From positions 16,260,990 to 16,324,989 of the forward strand of contig CP141139.1 in assembly GCA_035236585.1 (NCBI GenBank): a stretch of 64,000 nucleotides of DNA. The letters are read 5' to 3'. Of the stretch, positions 12,501 to 22,618 are shown in pieces; position 1 is the first letter of the stretch, and the number at the start of each line of letters is the position of its first letter. The notes under the pieces are model-generated. The model was given only the letters and a program-made list of their open reading frames with translations, was not told where the DNA came from and did no database searches. Both the position numbers and the translations under genes were made by a program. This DNA comes from Warburgia ugandensis. Taxonomy: Eukaryota > Streptophyta > Magnoliopsida > Canellales > Canellaceae.

Positions 12501-15500
12501 TTAAATTGTAGCTTTTCAAATTTCCAGTGTTTAATCTGGGTGGAAATTAGATATAATTTGAATTGTATAACAAGAGAACGGAGTTTCTCTAGGGTTGAAA
12601 CCTTCCCTTTTCGTTGAGAATTTTGCGACTGATACTGATAGTCCTTGGTTTCAAGCAACAGCCAGTATGTGCTTTGAGCCATAGACACCATGATGCTTTC
12701 CTTATTTTGTATTTGCTATTGGCTGTTTGCCTGAGCTATGACTTAGCTGTGAACCAAAAAAGTCAAAGTGCCATTAACTAAACAATCAAAGTTAAGTACA
12801 CATGTAGATGTATTTGAGGATCACAACACTCTGAAACTTGGGCACTGATGAGATTTTTGATGATTAGATCAAAACCTAAATTATTGATAGTGCAATTGGG
12901 TTTCATCTCATTTATATTAGCAATTTGGGATCGATAATTGATGAAAGCAAAGAGGTTGAGAGGGATGTTACCCAAAGAATCTAGGTGGGTTGGAAAAAAT
13001 GGAGATGTGCTTCTGGAGTTTTATGTGATTGGTAAGTGCCACTCAGATTGAAAGGAAAATTCTATAGGGCGGCTTTAAGACTGGTCATCCTCTATGGATC
13101 CGAAGGTTGGCTCTTAAGGAACAACATGTACATAGGATGAGGGTTGCCGAAGTGAGGATACTTAGGAGCAGCACCAATATGTAACAAGATGAGGGAGGGT
13201 AGACTTAGATGGTTCGAATATGTCCAACGTCGACTGAAAACGGCATCAGTTGGAAGGAGCTAGCCAATCCAAGTTGAAGGCTTTAAAGGGGCAAGGGGAA
13301 GGCCTAAAAGGACTTGGTTAGAAAATTTTAAAACTTTTAGACTTAATGAAAGAGTGACACTTGATAGAGTCGAATGGAGGAAGAAGATTCATGTAGCCGA
13401 TCCCTAATTGGGAGAAGACTTTGATGATGATGATGAACATATGTGAGAACCAAACTCAAATATCAATGGTGGTCCTACAACTATGATTTAGAATCATCAC
13501 AACTATTTTACCTATGGCAACCTAATATTGAGCTGTCTTGCTTGACCCTAGCTGTACACTACTAGTTTAGATTTACCCAACAAATCAATAAATCGAGTGT
13601 TATCCATAACATCCATATCTCTACTATAGTCCCATGGAGATGAATGTAGTGAAGTAACTTTGCAACCTTTTTGATTTGAAGGGAAATATCCATTAAGTTT
13701 GGATCCCATAGGAAGAGGTCAAGTGTTCTCAATTCATTAAGGTGCTAGGTATTCTTTGTCTTGAAAAGAAATTGACATACATCATGTTCATAACGGCCTC
13801 AAATTACCATTCAAAACAAAAAGAAAAAAACAGGAGAAAGAAAAAGAGCCTAAAATGAATAGCAATCCAAGTATTCCATGCTTGCTTACATTACATGAAT
13901 GAGACAAAACTTAGGAATGGCATCCTAAACTTCCCAAAATAGTTCAAGACATAATATTGATACAGTTTTGACCAAAGTTTGTGGTCATTGGTGGTGGTAA
14001 GACATACCGACATTGTTTTCCATGCTAAAACATTGAGTGCTCGCATTGGCAAAATGAGCAGAAGGTGAGGGATGTGGTATCCTAAATTTCGTGGAAGGAA
14101 TCTGCTGGTTTTGAGATGCAATAGTGGTAGGGAACAACTATTTGAAACTAAGTTTGTTAGTGTGTTTATGGTAGAGTGGTTTTGAGATGTAGTTGTGGTA
14201 GGGAATAACTATTTGAAACTAAGTTTGTTAGTGTATTTAGGGTTGACCTCAAGTATTTTTTATGGCACTTGAATCTTTGAAGTCTACATTGTAAGAATAA
14301 AATTTCGGTAGAAATTTACCCTACAATTGGCTGTTTTTTTTCCCTCAGATTTTCTTTTTCTTGGAAGAACAAGGGAAAAAATGGAAAAAGTCTCGAGTAG
14401 ACCTATAATTACTTTTTCCAGGCAAACATAAATCTCACATGGAGTTAGCCAATCTTGATTTCACTCGATTTCACTTGATCTTGGGCTAGTTTGACCAATT
14501 GTCAATATTGAGCTAGTCATTATTAGTCCAACTTGAGCTATTCTAATTTTTATGGAATTCTTGCTAGCTCTTGTCAATTCATCATGAGCTAGGCCGATTA
14601 TCGTCGTAGCTCTTGCAAACTCATTGTTAGTAGAGGAAATCTCAAATTAGGTTGATCTGAGGTGAGTTTTGGGTTTGGGGCATATTTTTAGTGTAAATTA
14701 AACACTCTTTTAGCTTAGAGAAAAGAAAGGGGGAGTTATTTTGACCCCAGTTGGCAAGAGTTTGAAAAATGGGGGTTGGGCATCAGAAATTGAGATCTAC
14801 ACCCATTTCAAGTGAATGAAATTTGATATCCACATTCATTTCAAGTACTGAGTTATTACTTGGTGGGCGATAGAAATTATCTATACCCATTTTGGAATAA
14901 AAAGGCTATTTATATGGTAGGTCCTGGAAGCTATCCACACTCTTTTTCAAGTGAAAGTTATTTACATGGTAAGACTAGAAGTTGTTCACCCCTATTTTTA
15001 AATAAACAACTATTTGGATTGTGAGCCTAGAAACTATTTACGCCTATTTTCAAATGAGAAGCTATTTACATGGTGGGACTTAGAAGTTATTGACACTTAT
15101 TCTAAATCCACACCTAGCATCAAGTTAAAGCTTAGGAAGGCCTACAAATAGGTTTCATAGCATGCATGGTAGGCCACAAATTGGTTACATCATTAGCAAG
15201 GAGGTCCACCAAATAGGCTTCATAATTCATATTATGTAAGAAGGCCCACAGATATGCTTCATGGGATGCCTGGAGGGTTACAAATAGGTTTCATGGCACG
15301 CAATGCAGGCCCTCAAACATCTGGCTAAAGGCTGTTACGTTTAGCCCACTTAAGTTTCACAAGGATTGGGCTTGAATGTCGATTATTTTAAAATTAAATA
15401 TTAATATAAATTCTTAGTCAAAAATTGTCAAACTCATCTTATCTTAGGTCAAACCCACCCTAGCTTATCTGGACATTTTGCAAAATCTGGCAAGCTCAAG

Positions 15501-16629
15501 TATTACAATATTGTGCTAGATTGAGTGGAAACAGGATTTTGGACTCACTATTTAGCTAGATTAGTATAGCTTTGATCAAACAAAGATAGGGACTACTCGG
15601 GCCAGATTGAGTGACCTCAAATTTGACTAACATGCTGTCACCTATTTTGTCAGAACCTTCCTTGAATGGATTATCACAATGTTTTCATTTTATCGAACTT
15701 GGTGAGTGACACCAGGAAACCAAGCCATTAATCTTATAGATGAGATGTACACTAGGAATGAGACTGATTATTTGGCTAGGATCACGAGAGTCCACATGAT
15801 CTACCATATAGAAACAATAATTTGCTTGTTAGGATTGATCCGAGAGGTATTGTCATGTAGACTCTTGGTTATTATCTGCATGGTTGAACTCCTACCAAAC
15901 ACTAGTTTCAATAGAAAATTATTTTATTTATTATTATTTTATGAATATTAAAAATATTTTATTTCTTAGTAGATGATTTTCATGATTTACTCTTAGAACC
16001 AAATGTTAAATTTTTTAGAAAAGGAACTTTCTGTACATCCAAACAAGCCACTTTATGTGCTTGTTGTTTTCCTTTTCGTGCTACCTTTATCTTTGATTTT
16101 TGTTAAATCCTTCTATTCTCAGTTAGCCCCTCTAACCTTTATGTTCTTATAACATAAACATGTTAGCTGCTACAAATTCCATGAAGCATAGGTTTTCTAC
16201 ATAGGTGCTAAAAATTCTTCTATTCTCAGCTAGCCCCTTTAATCAAATGACATTATTTTAAAATCCTCAATGGTGAATGATGTGAATCAAACAGGAGAAA
16301 AATCAACCTAGAAAAAAGGAAGAAGATTTCCACCAAGAGATGCTTTTTGGAAAAATGCTCATTTATGTGCTTATCACATGAATATGTTAGCTGCTAGAAA
16401 ATCCTTGGAGCATAGTGCTTTGCAATAGCAAGAGTGTCGTGTTGTGGGCTTGATTGTTGGATAGGATGTCATATGTACTCTAGCCATTGAATGAATCTAT
16501 TTAATGAACATTGTTAAGATAAAGTAAGTGGTCAGTTGCTTAAGCTTTGTCGTGATAAAATAATAATGATTTTGCTACATATAATGGAAGTATAAATAAA
16601 ATAAAATAAAATAAAATAAAAATAAATAA

Positions 16630-16668
<39 letters not shown>

Positions 16669-17489
16669 GTTCTTGTTAATGCATATCGATCCAAAGTCTC
16701 TAGACAGGAAGCAACCTACTTTGCACTCTTGACAGGAAGTACCCATTCTTGTCCAATTATTATTAACATTTTGTGAAACAAAATACAAAACCTTCCATCT
16801 GTGCTACTTTCCCCGGGAATGTGTTGTGATTCTAGTTAACTTAGGTAAGAGTACACCATTGACTTCTGTTGAAGAAAAAGTTAACTTTGTGACAATATCT
16901 TTATTGGAGTCTTTATTATGCTAACAGCCTCACTGTCACCTACCAGGGAATATATACATGACAGAACATAATCAGATATCATTGAAATTGGTTCTCAATA
17001 ATAAATTCTTGGATTTCATAAGTCTTGGTTGTGCAGAAGCTAAAAGTTGGAGCTGTATTAATTACTAAGGAACAGTAAGTTCCTGTTTCTATCTTAAGAT
17101 ACTACCACCCTCTGTTTATCAGAAAACCTAATTTGAAACTTGGAACAGTCCTTCCAGTTTTTTTATCATCCTAACTGTACCGTTTCTCATGGTCGAAAGC
17201 TGTATGACAAACAATGATGTCTTTCATATTTAAATGCTAACAATACATTGAGATCACACCTAAATACATTGAAATAGACTTGCCTTGCTTCCGATGTTCT
17301 TCGTTCTAGTTACTTGTTAAGATCCTATAATAAGTGATGCACTAGTTGTAGTCTTTCTTTGTTGTGAACTTATGCTTCTCCAGTGGTTGAGCTTATTGTT
17401 CCCGACATCTGATACAGGAATTGAAACGTCTAGCACAAGCACAGAGTATATTACCCAATGGAGATATCAAAGTCAAGACTGAGCATTAG
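9580..17489 (+). CDS. Mediator of RNA polymerase II transcription subunit 10 (MED10), five exons
   Basis: MED10 is part of the middle module of Mediator, the nuclear complex that bridges transcription factors and RNA polymerase II. Exons are 9580-9770, 9865-9945, 10044-10146, 11565-11654 and 17418-17489. All introns are GT-AG and the phases close exactly, giving 178 residues, the usual size for plant MED10. The Med10 domain spans roughly residues 25-155. It starts at the helix with LNQVINSIQKTLGLLHQLYL, continues through the TELDTMQ and PDEFTRD segments, and ends near the EAYRDIR helix. The first 24 residues are a Ser/Thr/Asn-rich tail, and the last exon gives a basic tail ending KVKTEH. An in-frame ATG at 9475 would add 35 residues, but they are read from the antisense tRNA relic, so the family-like start at 9580 is preferred. 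Intron 4 is 5.8 kb and repeat-filled; intron 3 holds an SINE. The reading frame is intact and looks functional. Confidence 0.93.
10630..10750 (+). mobile_element. Au-type SINE in MED10 intron 3, 3'-truncated
   Basis: The sequence begins GGGAGCCTTGGCACATTGGC (box A region), has TTGAGGTCATGGGTTTGAGG (box B region) and the core AAGGCTGCGTACTACAG. It stops before the conserved CCCTTGTGGTC tail. A near-identical direct repeat CTCAACTA.GA flanks it (10618 and 10751). It lies in sense orientation within MED10 intron 3 (10147-11564). Confidence 0.75.
13045..13437 (+). pseudogene. LINE reverse-transcriptase 3' tail fragment
   Basis: Conceptual translation in changing frames shows the hallmark end of plant LINE ORF2. 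There is an ILYGSE-like motif, a HRMRVAE segment, a GRLRWF.YVQRR segment, then RGRPKRTW, DRVEWRKKIHVADP and the stop. It is followed by a GATGATGATGAT-type tail at about 13420-13436. Frameshifts and stops break it. It is a 5'-truncated, dead insertion in sense orientation in MED10 intron 4. Confidence 0.8.
14106..14240. repeat. 71-bp tandem duplication
   Basis: Two units starting TGGTTTTGAGATG (14106 and 14177) share TAGTGGTAGGGAA-like and ACTATTTGAAACTAAGTTTG blocks. The unit is non-coding and lies within MED10 intron 4. Confidence 0.8.
14873..15118. repeat. Degenerate minisatellite, period about 52 bp
   Basis: Units begin with GAAATTAT/GAAGCTAT/GAAGTTGT/GAAACTAT/GAAGTTAT at 14873, 14927, 14978, 15030 and 15083, giving spacings of 54, 51, 52 and 53. 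Each carries a CACACCTATTTTCAAAT-like block then a CTATTTACATGGTGGG-like block. Weaker units may extend left to about 14790. It lies in MED10 intron 4. Confidence 0.75.
15138..15322. repeat. Degenerate minisatellite, period about 33 bp
   Basis: Five to six units of the form AGGCC.ACAAATAGGTTTCAT.GCATGC start near 15138, 15171, 15204, 15241, 15273 and 15306. The array directly follows the 52-bp array but has an unrelated unit. Confidence 0.75.
16588..16662. repeat. AAAAT/AAAT and AT microsatellite
   Basis: A run of AAAAT and AAAT units passes into an uninterrupted AT run from about 16633. It lies in MED10 intron 4. Confidence 0.9.
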
Positions 17490-17790
17490 ATGATCAAGTT
17501 GGTGAAACTTCTAGCTTTCTTAGCTTGTAGTCTTTTATTTTTTATTCATGTGCTAGGAAAACGAATGTGGAATATCTTCTGTATTAATAATGTTATAAGG
17601 ATGTAGCTGTGTTTTACATTTTTGCCCATTGTGTATTTATGATTGTGGAACTCTTCTTGAAGGTATTAACTGGATATCTTGAACTCATTGTACATGTATC
17701 CTCTTAAGAAAGGGCGGGAAACTTGTCTGTCAGCAATTGAGGTGGTACATATGATGCCTTTTCTCAGAAGAATAAAATGAATATTCCATT
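17490..17790 (+). other. MED10 3' untranslated region (inferred)
   Basis: The sequence after the MED10 stop is T-rich, with no reading frame. It reaches a canonical near-upstream element about 280 bp past the stop. The exact cleavage site cannot be read from sequence alone. Confidence 0.5.
17771..17776 (+). terminator. Poly(A) signal AATAAA of MED10
   Basis: This is a canonical AATAAA in the A-rich context AGAATAAAATGAAT, 282 bp after the MED10 stop codon, followed by T-rich sequence. It is the best candidate near-upstream element for 3' end formation. Confidence 0.55.
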
Positions 17791-17880
17791 GCCTTTTACA
17801 ACTAGTCTAGGTTTCAATTGCTATCTCACTTTTCTATACATACTTCAGTGTTTTTGTGTTGGTTGAGATAGTAAGATCCT

Positions 17881-18012
17881 TGAGGTCCCAGGTTCGAACG
17901 TGGAAACAGCCTCTTGCAAAATGCAAGGTAAGACTGCATACTATTGACCCTTGTGGTCCGCCCCTTCCCCGGACCCCACGGGCAGGAACTTCATGCACCA
18001 GGCTGCCCTTTT
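17881..18012 (+). mobile_element. Au-type SINE, 5'-truncated, with 18-bp target duplication
   Basis: The copy begins at the box B region (CAGGTTCGAACGTGGAAAC) and keeps CCTCTTGCAAAATGCAAGG, the GACCCTTGTGGTCCG block, the GGACCCCACGG block and the GGCTGCCCTTTT end. Flanks TTGAGATAGTAAGATCCT (17863-17880) and TTGAGGTAGTAAGATCCT (18013-18030) differ at one base. The truncation lies exactly at the target duplication, so the copy was short when it inserted. It sits about 100 bp past the MED10 poly(A) signal. Confidence 0.9.
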
Positions 18013-18030
18013 TTGAGGTAGTAAGATCCT

Positions 18031-19199
18031 GTTGCAACCCTCAAACTTGTTGGAGGACTAGGAAGATGAAGTAAAGGAAAGTTGATATGAAATTCCTTCT
18101 GAAGAAGGTGGTATAGGAGGATCCAGAAAGCACATGATTCATGGTTTTCTACCAAAAAACTGTGATTTTTGAAGAGATGGAAAACCAAAACCAATCTCTT
18201 CAGAAATCCAAGCTTTTGATTGGCATTTTCAGAGGAAAATGTGAATAGCAGTAAATTAGAAAAGAAAGAAGAAAAAAAAAAACCTTGTAATCAATCAACT
18301 GAACTTGTAAAACTCATTACGTCCGTCCTAAAAATCCCCTCTACCACTTTCTACAGTCAAACTAGGGAACAAGCTCTGCTATAAGTTTCTGTTCTACTTG
18401 TGCTATGCCTGTTCCTAGAAAACTTGGACAGTAATAATTAAGTTTTTTTTGAGATCCTGTGCTTGTCACTAGAGGGGGGAAAAAAATAATCAACTGTTAC
18501 AAGACTTGGACAGTAAGCAAACAACCGGATGTCCTATATTTGCAACCAAAATGGAAAAAGGACTAGTGGAAACAAACACATTTTCGCACTAGGGATGGAC
18601 ATGTTTCTCTTTCCAAAATTTCACTCTTTTCCTCCATTAATCTCAGCAATTGATTTTCTTTTCCTGATTTCATAGACTTTCGTCAAATTTCAACGTTCAA
18701 TTGTCTTCAAGAATTCTTCTTCTCTTCAATATTTCCAGATGCTCTTGCATCACATTATTCTTTGCTTGTAGTTCTGCATTATCCTTTATATCTTTGGACC
18801 CTCATCAAAGTCATGTCATTAGTATAAGACTAGGATTTGCCTGGATCCACCCCATGTTTGGCTCGTTAACTGATGTCCTTTTTTATCCCAGTATCCATAT
18901 TGTTTTGACTTTTGAAAACTAGAATAACAAACTATGAGAAAGAAATTTAGAAATTAGGGAACTAGAGAGGAAGTTGGATATTCTGTACATTATGAACTAA
19001 AGTTGTTCTGAAGAATAATAGGAAGGACAAATTGTTAGATAATCATGACAGAAGTAAAATCATAAGCATACAGCTTTACACCACTTGTAGCTTTTATTCT
19101 CTAAGAGAGGGTGATTATGGGAGAGAAAGCAAGAGTGCAGCATCAACTTTCAGGGAGATAATACATGTGTATTTGGGAAGCTTTTGACCCTTTCCTGTT
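18031..19199. other. Gene-free stretch
   Basis: No recognisable gene or element is seen between the SINE and the LINE-like remnant. Open frames are short and lack known motifs. Confidence 0.45.
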
Positions 19200-19560
19200 T
19201 GATCATTCTACCTTAACTTGGTCCAAGGAGCATTAGGTCTGCCCAATGGGCTAGAGTATTGGTGGTCTCTTTGCTGCCTCAGGTTGTCGCTTTGAATGGA
19301 CAACATTTTGAATAATGTCCTTACTTGGATCACTTTATCCATCATTCTCAGGTGACTGTTAATGGCTGCTCTGGTTTCCGTGAGGATGTTGAGATGGTGG
19401 ATCATCTAGTGATCCACTGCAATGTCTGGCTTATCTTGTTGAGTTCTATTTTTTGCTGGATGATGCAGACTTGATGGGATGATTAATCTCCTCGTAGGAT
19501 ATTTACTTTTGTTTGAGGGCTGAACTACTGCAGTTTATCTTTCATGGAAACCATGTGATA
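19200..19560 (+). pseudogene. Possible LINE zinc-binding-RT (zf-RVT) remnant
   Basis: In shifting frames the translation shows a C..GFRED-EMVDHLVIHCNVW-like stretch. It resembles the zf-RVT module near the end of some plant LINE ORF2 proteins (C..C...ETVDHLLLHC). The rest is degraded. The gypsy element inserted about 100 bp downstream. The resemblance is short, so this is tentative. Confidence 0.35.
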
Positions 19561-19661
19561 AGTGTGGAAGGAAAAGCTTTGCCGTTTCTGTTGTTGTTAG
19601 GATTGTTTAACCATCTCTTTCTTGGTTAGATGTTTAGCTTGCTCATTTTTTGATTGAACAT

Positions 19662-20112
19662 TGTTACATCACCAATATACCAGACTTACTGTAGAAGAAG
19701 GAAGCAGTTACAAATGATGCAGGGTTGTTATACAAGTCTGTTGAAAGATGATTTACCAGTCAGTTGAGGGAGGATCATGTAGTTACAATCCAGTTGGATA
19801 GGAGATGTAGTTAGAATCCAATCTGTTAAGAGATGATTTCAGAATATTAGGTAGTTACCTGCTAGAGATACACGGTTGAGGAGGAAGATAAAGGGGGAGA
19901 ATTAGCAAGGGAGAGGAGAGGAAAAAACTGGGCAAGTGGAAGAAGCTGGGAGGAACTATGGTTCCTAGTCTTTTTGGTTTTCCCCTTAAAGCAATTGTTC
20001 ATGGTCCCTTGGTCAAGGGATCCTTTGTAAATCAACCCCTTACTCAATAAAATTAGCTTCATTTTCTTTCTCACTAGGGTTTTCCACAAAAATTGAACCA
20101 GGAGACCTATCA
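19662..20112 (+). repeat. 5' LTR of the gypsy element
   Basis: It starts TGTTACATC and ends ACCTATCA, and aligns end to end with 30663-31117. It lacks a GTTGGGG insertion present in the 3' copy. The CTCAATAAAATT block near its end may act in RNA end formation. Confidence 0.95.
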
Positions 20113-20113
20113 A

Positions 20114-20125
20114 TGGTATTAGAGC
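20114..20125 (+). other. Primer-binding site, initiator-Met tRNA type
   Basis: TGGTATTAGAGC begins two bases after the 5' LTR and differs by one base from TGGTATCAGAGC, the complement of the plant initiator Met-tRNA 3' end. This fits a chromovirus. Confidence 0.85.
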
Positions 20126-20144
20126 CTGGTTCGGTGGTGGGGGT

Positions 20145-21082
20145 ATGGTAAGAACTAGAGCTGACAAAGGGGAAACAATGGAGAAGGAGGTGGAGATCAT
20201 GCGAACTGAGTTTGGTAACCTGAAGGAGGAGGTTGGCCAGTTACAAACTAGTGTAATGGCCATTGGAGACTACTTGATGGAGATACGAAGTTGAATGCGC
20301 CAAAGGGTAGAGGGGACCGGAAACTTACCTGGAAAAGGAGGACCTCGAGCGACGGAGGTAGGAGAATCCTCGGGTGGGGACAACCACGGATCGTCGGCGT
20401 TGACGGATAACCCTAGAATCGAGCCCTGGAGGTTGGATCTTCCAGTATTTGACGGAAAGGATTCACATGGGTGGTTATGCTAAGCGGAACGTTACTTCCA
20501 GTTGAATCGCCTTACCGAGGGGGAGAAGGTGACGGCGGCGTTGGTCTGCCTAGAGGGAGAAGCCCTCCACTGGTTTCTCTGGTCGGATGCGAGGATGCCG
20601 ATCCGATTGTGGACCACCTTCTGGACCGCCCTCCTCCAGAGGTTTCGGCTGTTGTAGTCTGATGACGACTACGAGGCCTTGCTGTCTCTGCGGCAGGGCT
20701 ACTCTGTTGCCAACTACTGGAGAGATTTTGAGCTAATGTCGGGCCCCCTGGTGGATCTGCCCGACGATCTATTAAAGGGGACCTTAATGGGCTGCGGGAG
20801 GACGTAAAGGCCGAAGTGAAGATGTTTTGGCCCGCTTCCTTAACTAGACTAATGGACCTAGCCCAGAAGATCGAAGAGAAAAATGAGGCCCTTGATCGAG
20901 TGAGAGCCTAGGGAAATAGAAGCGGGCTCGGGCCTAAGTTATTTGGGCCCCATGGACCTTCACTAAAGAGCCCCATGTTCGAGTTTGGCCCACGGGGGCA
21001 AAGTCGTAATTTCCACCTGCAAACCCTAACCAAGTTGCCGGAGACGATGAAGGAGGTAGGGTTTCGGGGAAAACAATCCCTC
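20145..21082 (+). pseudogene. Gypsy gag, broken, first part
   Basis: A start codon at 20145 lies 33 bp after the LTR. The translation shows a charged N-terminal helix, then the typical gag core: PVFDGKD..GWLC, an AERYFQLNRL segment, EGEALHW, and R...RF..L further on. In-frame stops (for example near 20294 and 20480) and frameshifts interrupt it. It is cut off by the nested element at 21083 and resumes after 27027 with the zinc knuckle. Gag forms the intracellular particle that packages element RNA. Confidence 0.85.
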
Positions 21083-21084
21083 GG

Positions 21085-22610
21085 TGTTGATGTTTTCCGC
21101 AAGTGCACGGGCTATTGTAACATAGTTATGCAAATACGGGTCGATCCCATAGGGACTTGCTTTAGAATTTTGGAGTTTTTTTATTATTATAAAATTTAAT
21201 TATTTAAAATTCAAATTAATTGAAAAAAATTAACAAAAAAATTCAGACTTCATCTTGAGTTTACCAATGACATTCTAGAAGTCTAATTCTAGGAAGAATA
21301 GAAAAAGAAATAATAAAACCTTAATTAAAACTAAAAATAGAAAAATTAAGAAAATCTAATTCCCTAGCTTAAGTACTATTCAATTTCTTCACTTCAGGTC
21401 TAAGAAACCTTGATCAGACTCCTTAACTATATTCAACATATCTTGAATTAGTGATCTGACGGAGGAATTTGTCAGATTCATCAAATTGATAGAGATCTAA
21501 TCTAATTAAGGAATTTAATATTTAACGGCTTAGATCTATTTTCAGAATCCAAAATGAAGATCAGGAACAGTAATTACACTAGAAACGATCCTAAAAACAT
21601 GCCAGAAAATTTACTTGAAATTTAGAATTAAAATAAACAAGAAATTAAAGATTTTTCGTGGTTGAACCAATACTGTTCATTGAATTAAACAGTAAAAGTA
21701 TAACACAGAATGTGAATAAGTCTAGAATGGGAATAACATAAAACTCGAATAAGCATAGTATCAGGACTTGAAATGTAATGTAAAGCATTCTGTCTAGGGC
21801 AATTTTGGAATTTTTCTGAAACTCCCTTAAACCCTCCGTCAAACAGAGTTTTACTTCGCCGAAGAAGATAGAGACACCTGAGAAGATGGGTTGCAGATGC
21901 CTGGGCCGGAGCGGATGCCGCTGATCTGGGTTCGTCGTCTAGGCCAGTGATGAGATCGTGCCGGATCGCACACTTGGGGCGTCGTACACGGCCATTTTGT
22001 GCTGGGCGGTGTGATGGATGGTGCGTTGAAAACAAACGATGAAGGAAAGAGGAAAGTAGTTAACGTGAAAGAGAGATTGTAAACCAGAAAAACTCTAAAA
22101 GAAACCAGGAAGAGGAAGTTGCATGAATGAGAAAGGAATGCAATTGGGGAAAGCAAAACCAAACTAAAAACAAAAACTCCTCCAACTCCATACGGTTTCT
22201 CCTCTTTATAAGAAATTTTCCTCCTACACTTTCCTTGAAGAGGTAGATTCCTAGTAGGAAACTTTCTCCTCTCCCAAATTAGGACTCTTCCAATTGGGAA
22301 TCCTCTTCCAATTAGGACTCTTACCTTATTGATCTTCACTTGATCTGCACCGTTGAACATAGATTTGAGCCATCCAACCCTCTTTTAGTTGATCTGCAAA
22401 ATAAAAGATTAAATTAGAATAATCTAAACCGCACATTAATCATCTAATAAGCTCTAATGATCATCTGACTATTTATTTTGAAAAATTAAAGTTTGGATGG
22501 TCAATTTGAGCTAAATTTAAAATCAAGCTAAATTTTGCAATTTTGAACGGTTAGATGATCTAATTAAATGTTAAACTAGGGGTCTTTTAGCCAAAATTAA
22601 ACACTTAACA
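21085..22610 (-). repeat. LTR of the nested element (its 3' LTR)
   Basis: On the minus strand it runs from TGTTAAGTGTTTAATTTTGG to ACATCAACA, a TG...CA LTR of about 1.5 kb. On the plus strand its left end carries the CCGCAAGTGCACGG and GGGTCGATCCCATAGGGAC blocks common near this end in related plant LTRs. The 1-kb half from 21588 on is repeated at 25976-26992. Confidence 0.75.
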
Positions 22611-22618
22611 CACTCCCT
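22611..22618 (-). other. Polypurine tract of the nested element
   Basis: On the minus strand, TTAGGGAGTG directly precedes the LTR start TGTTAAG. This is the expected place and composition for the plus-strand primer of an LTR element. Confidence 0.55.

Larger units (their letters stand above)
11655..17417. other. MED10 intron 4, 5.8 kb
   Basis: A GTAAGT donor and CAG acceptor bound this intron. It contains the LINE tail, tandem duplication, two minisatellites and AT microsatellite listed separately. The rest (about 11655-13040 and 15330-16580) shows nothing I can identify. No nested gene was found. Confidence 0.85.
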
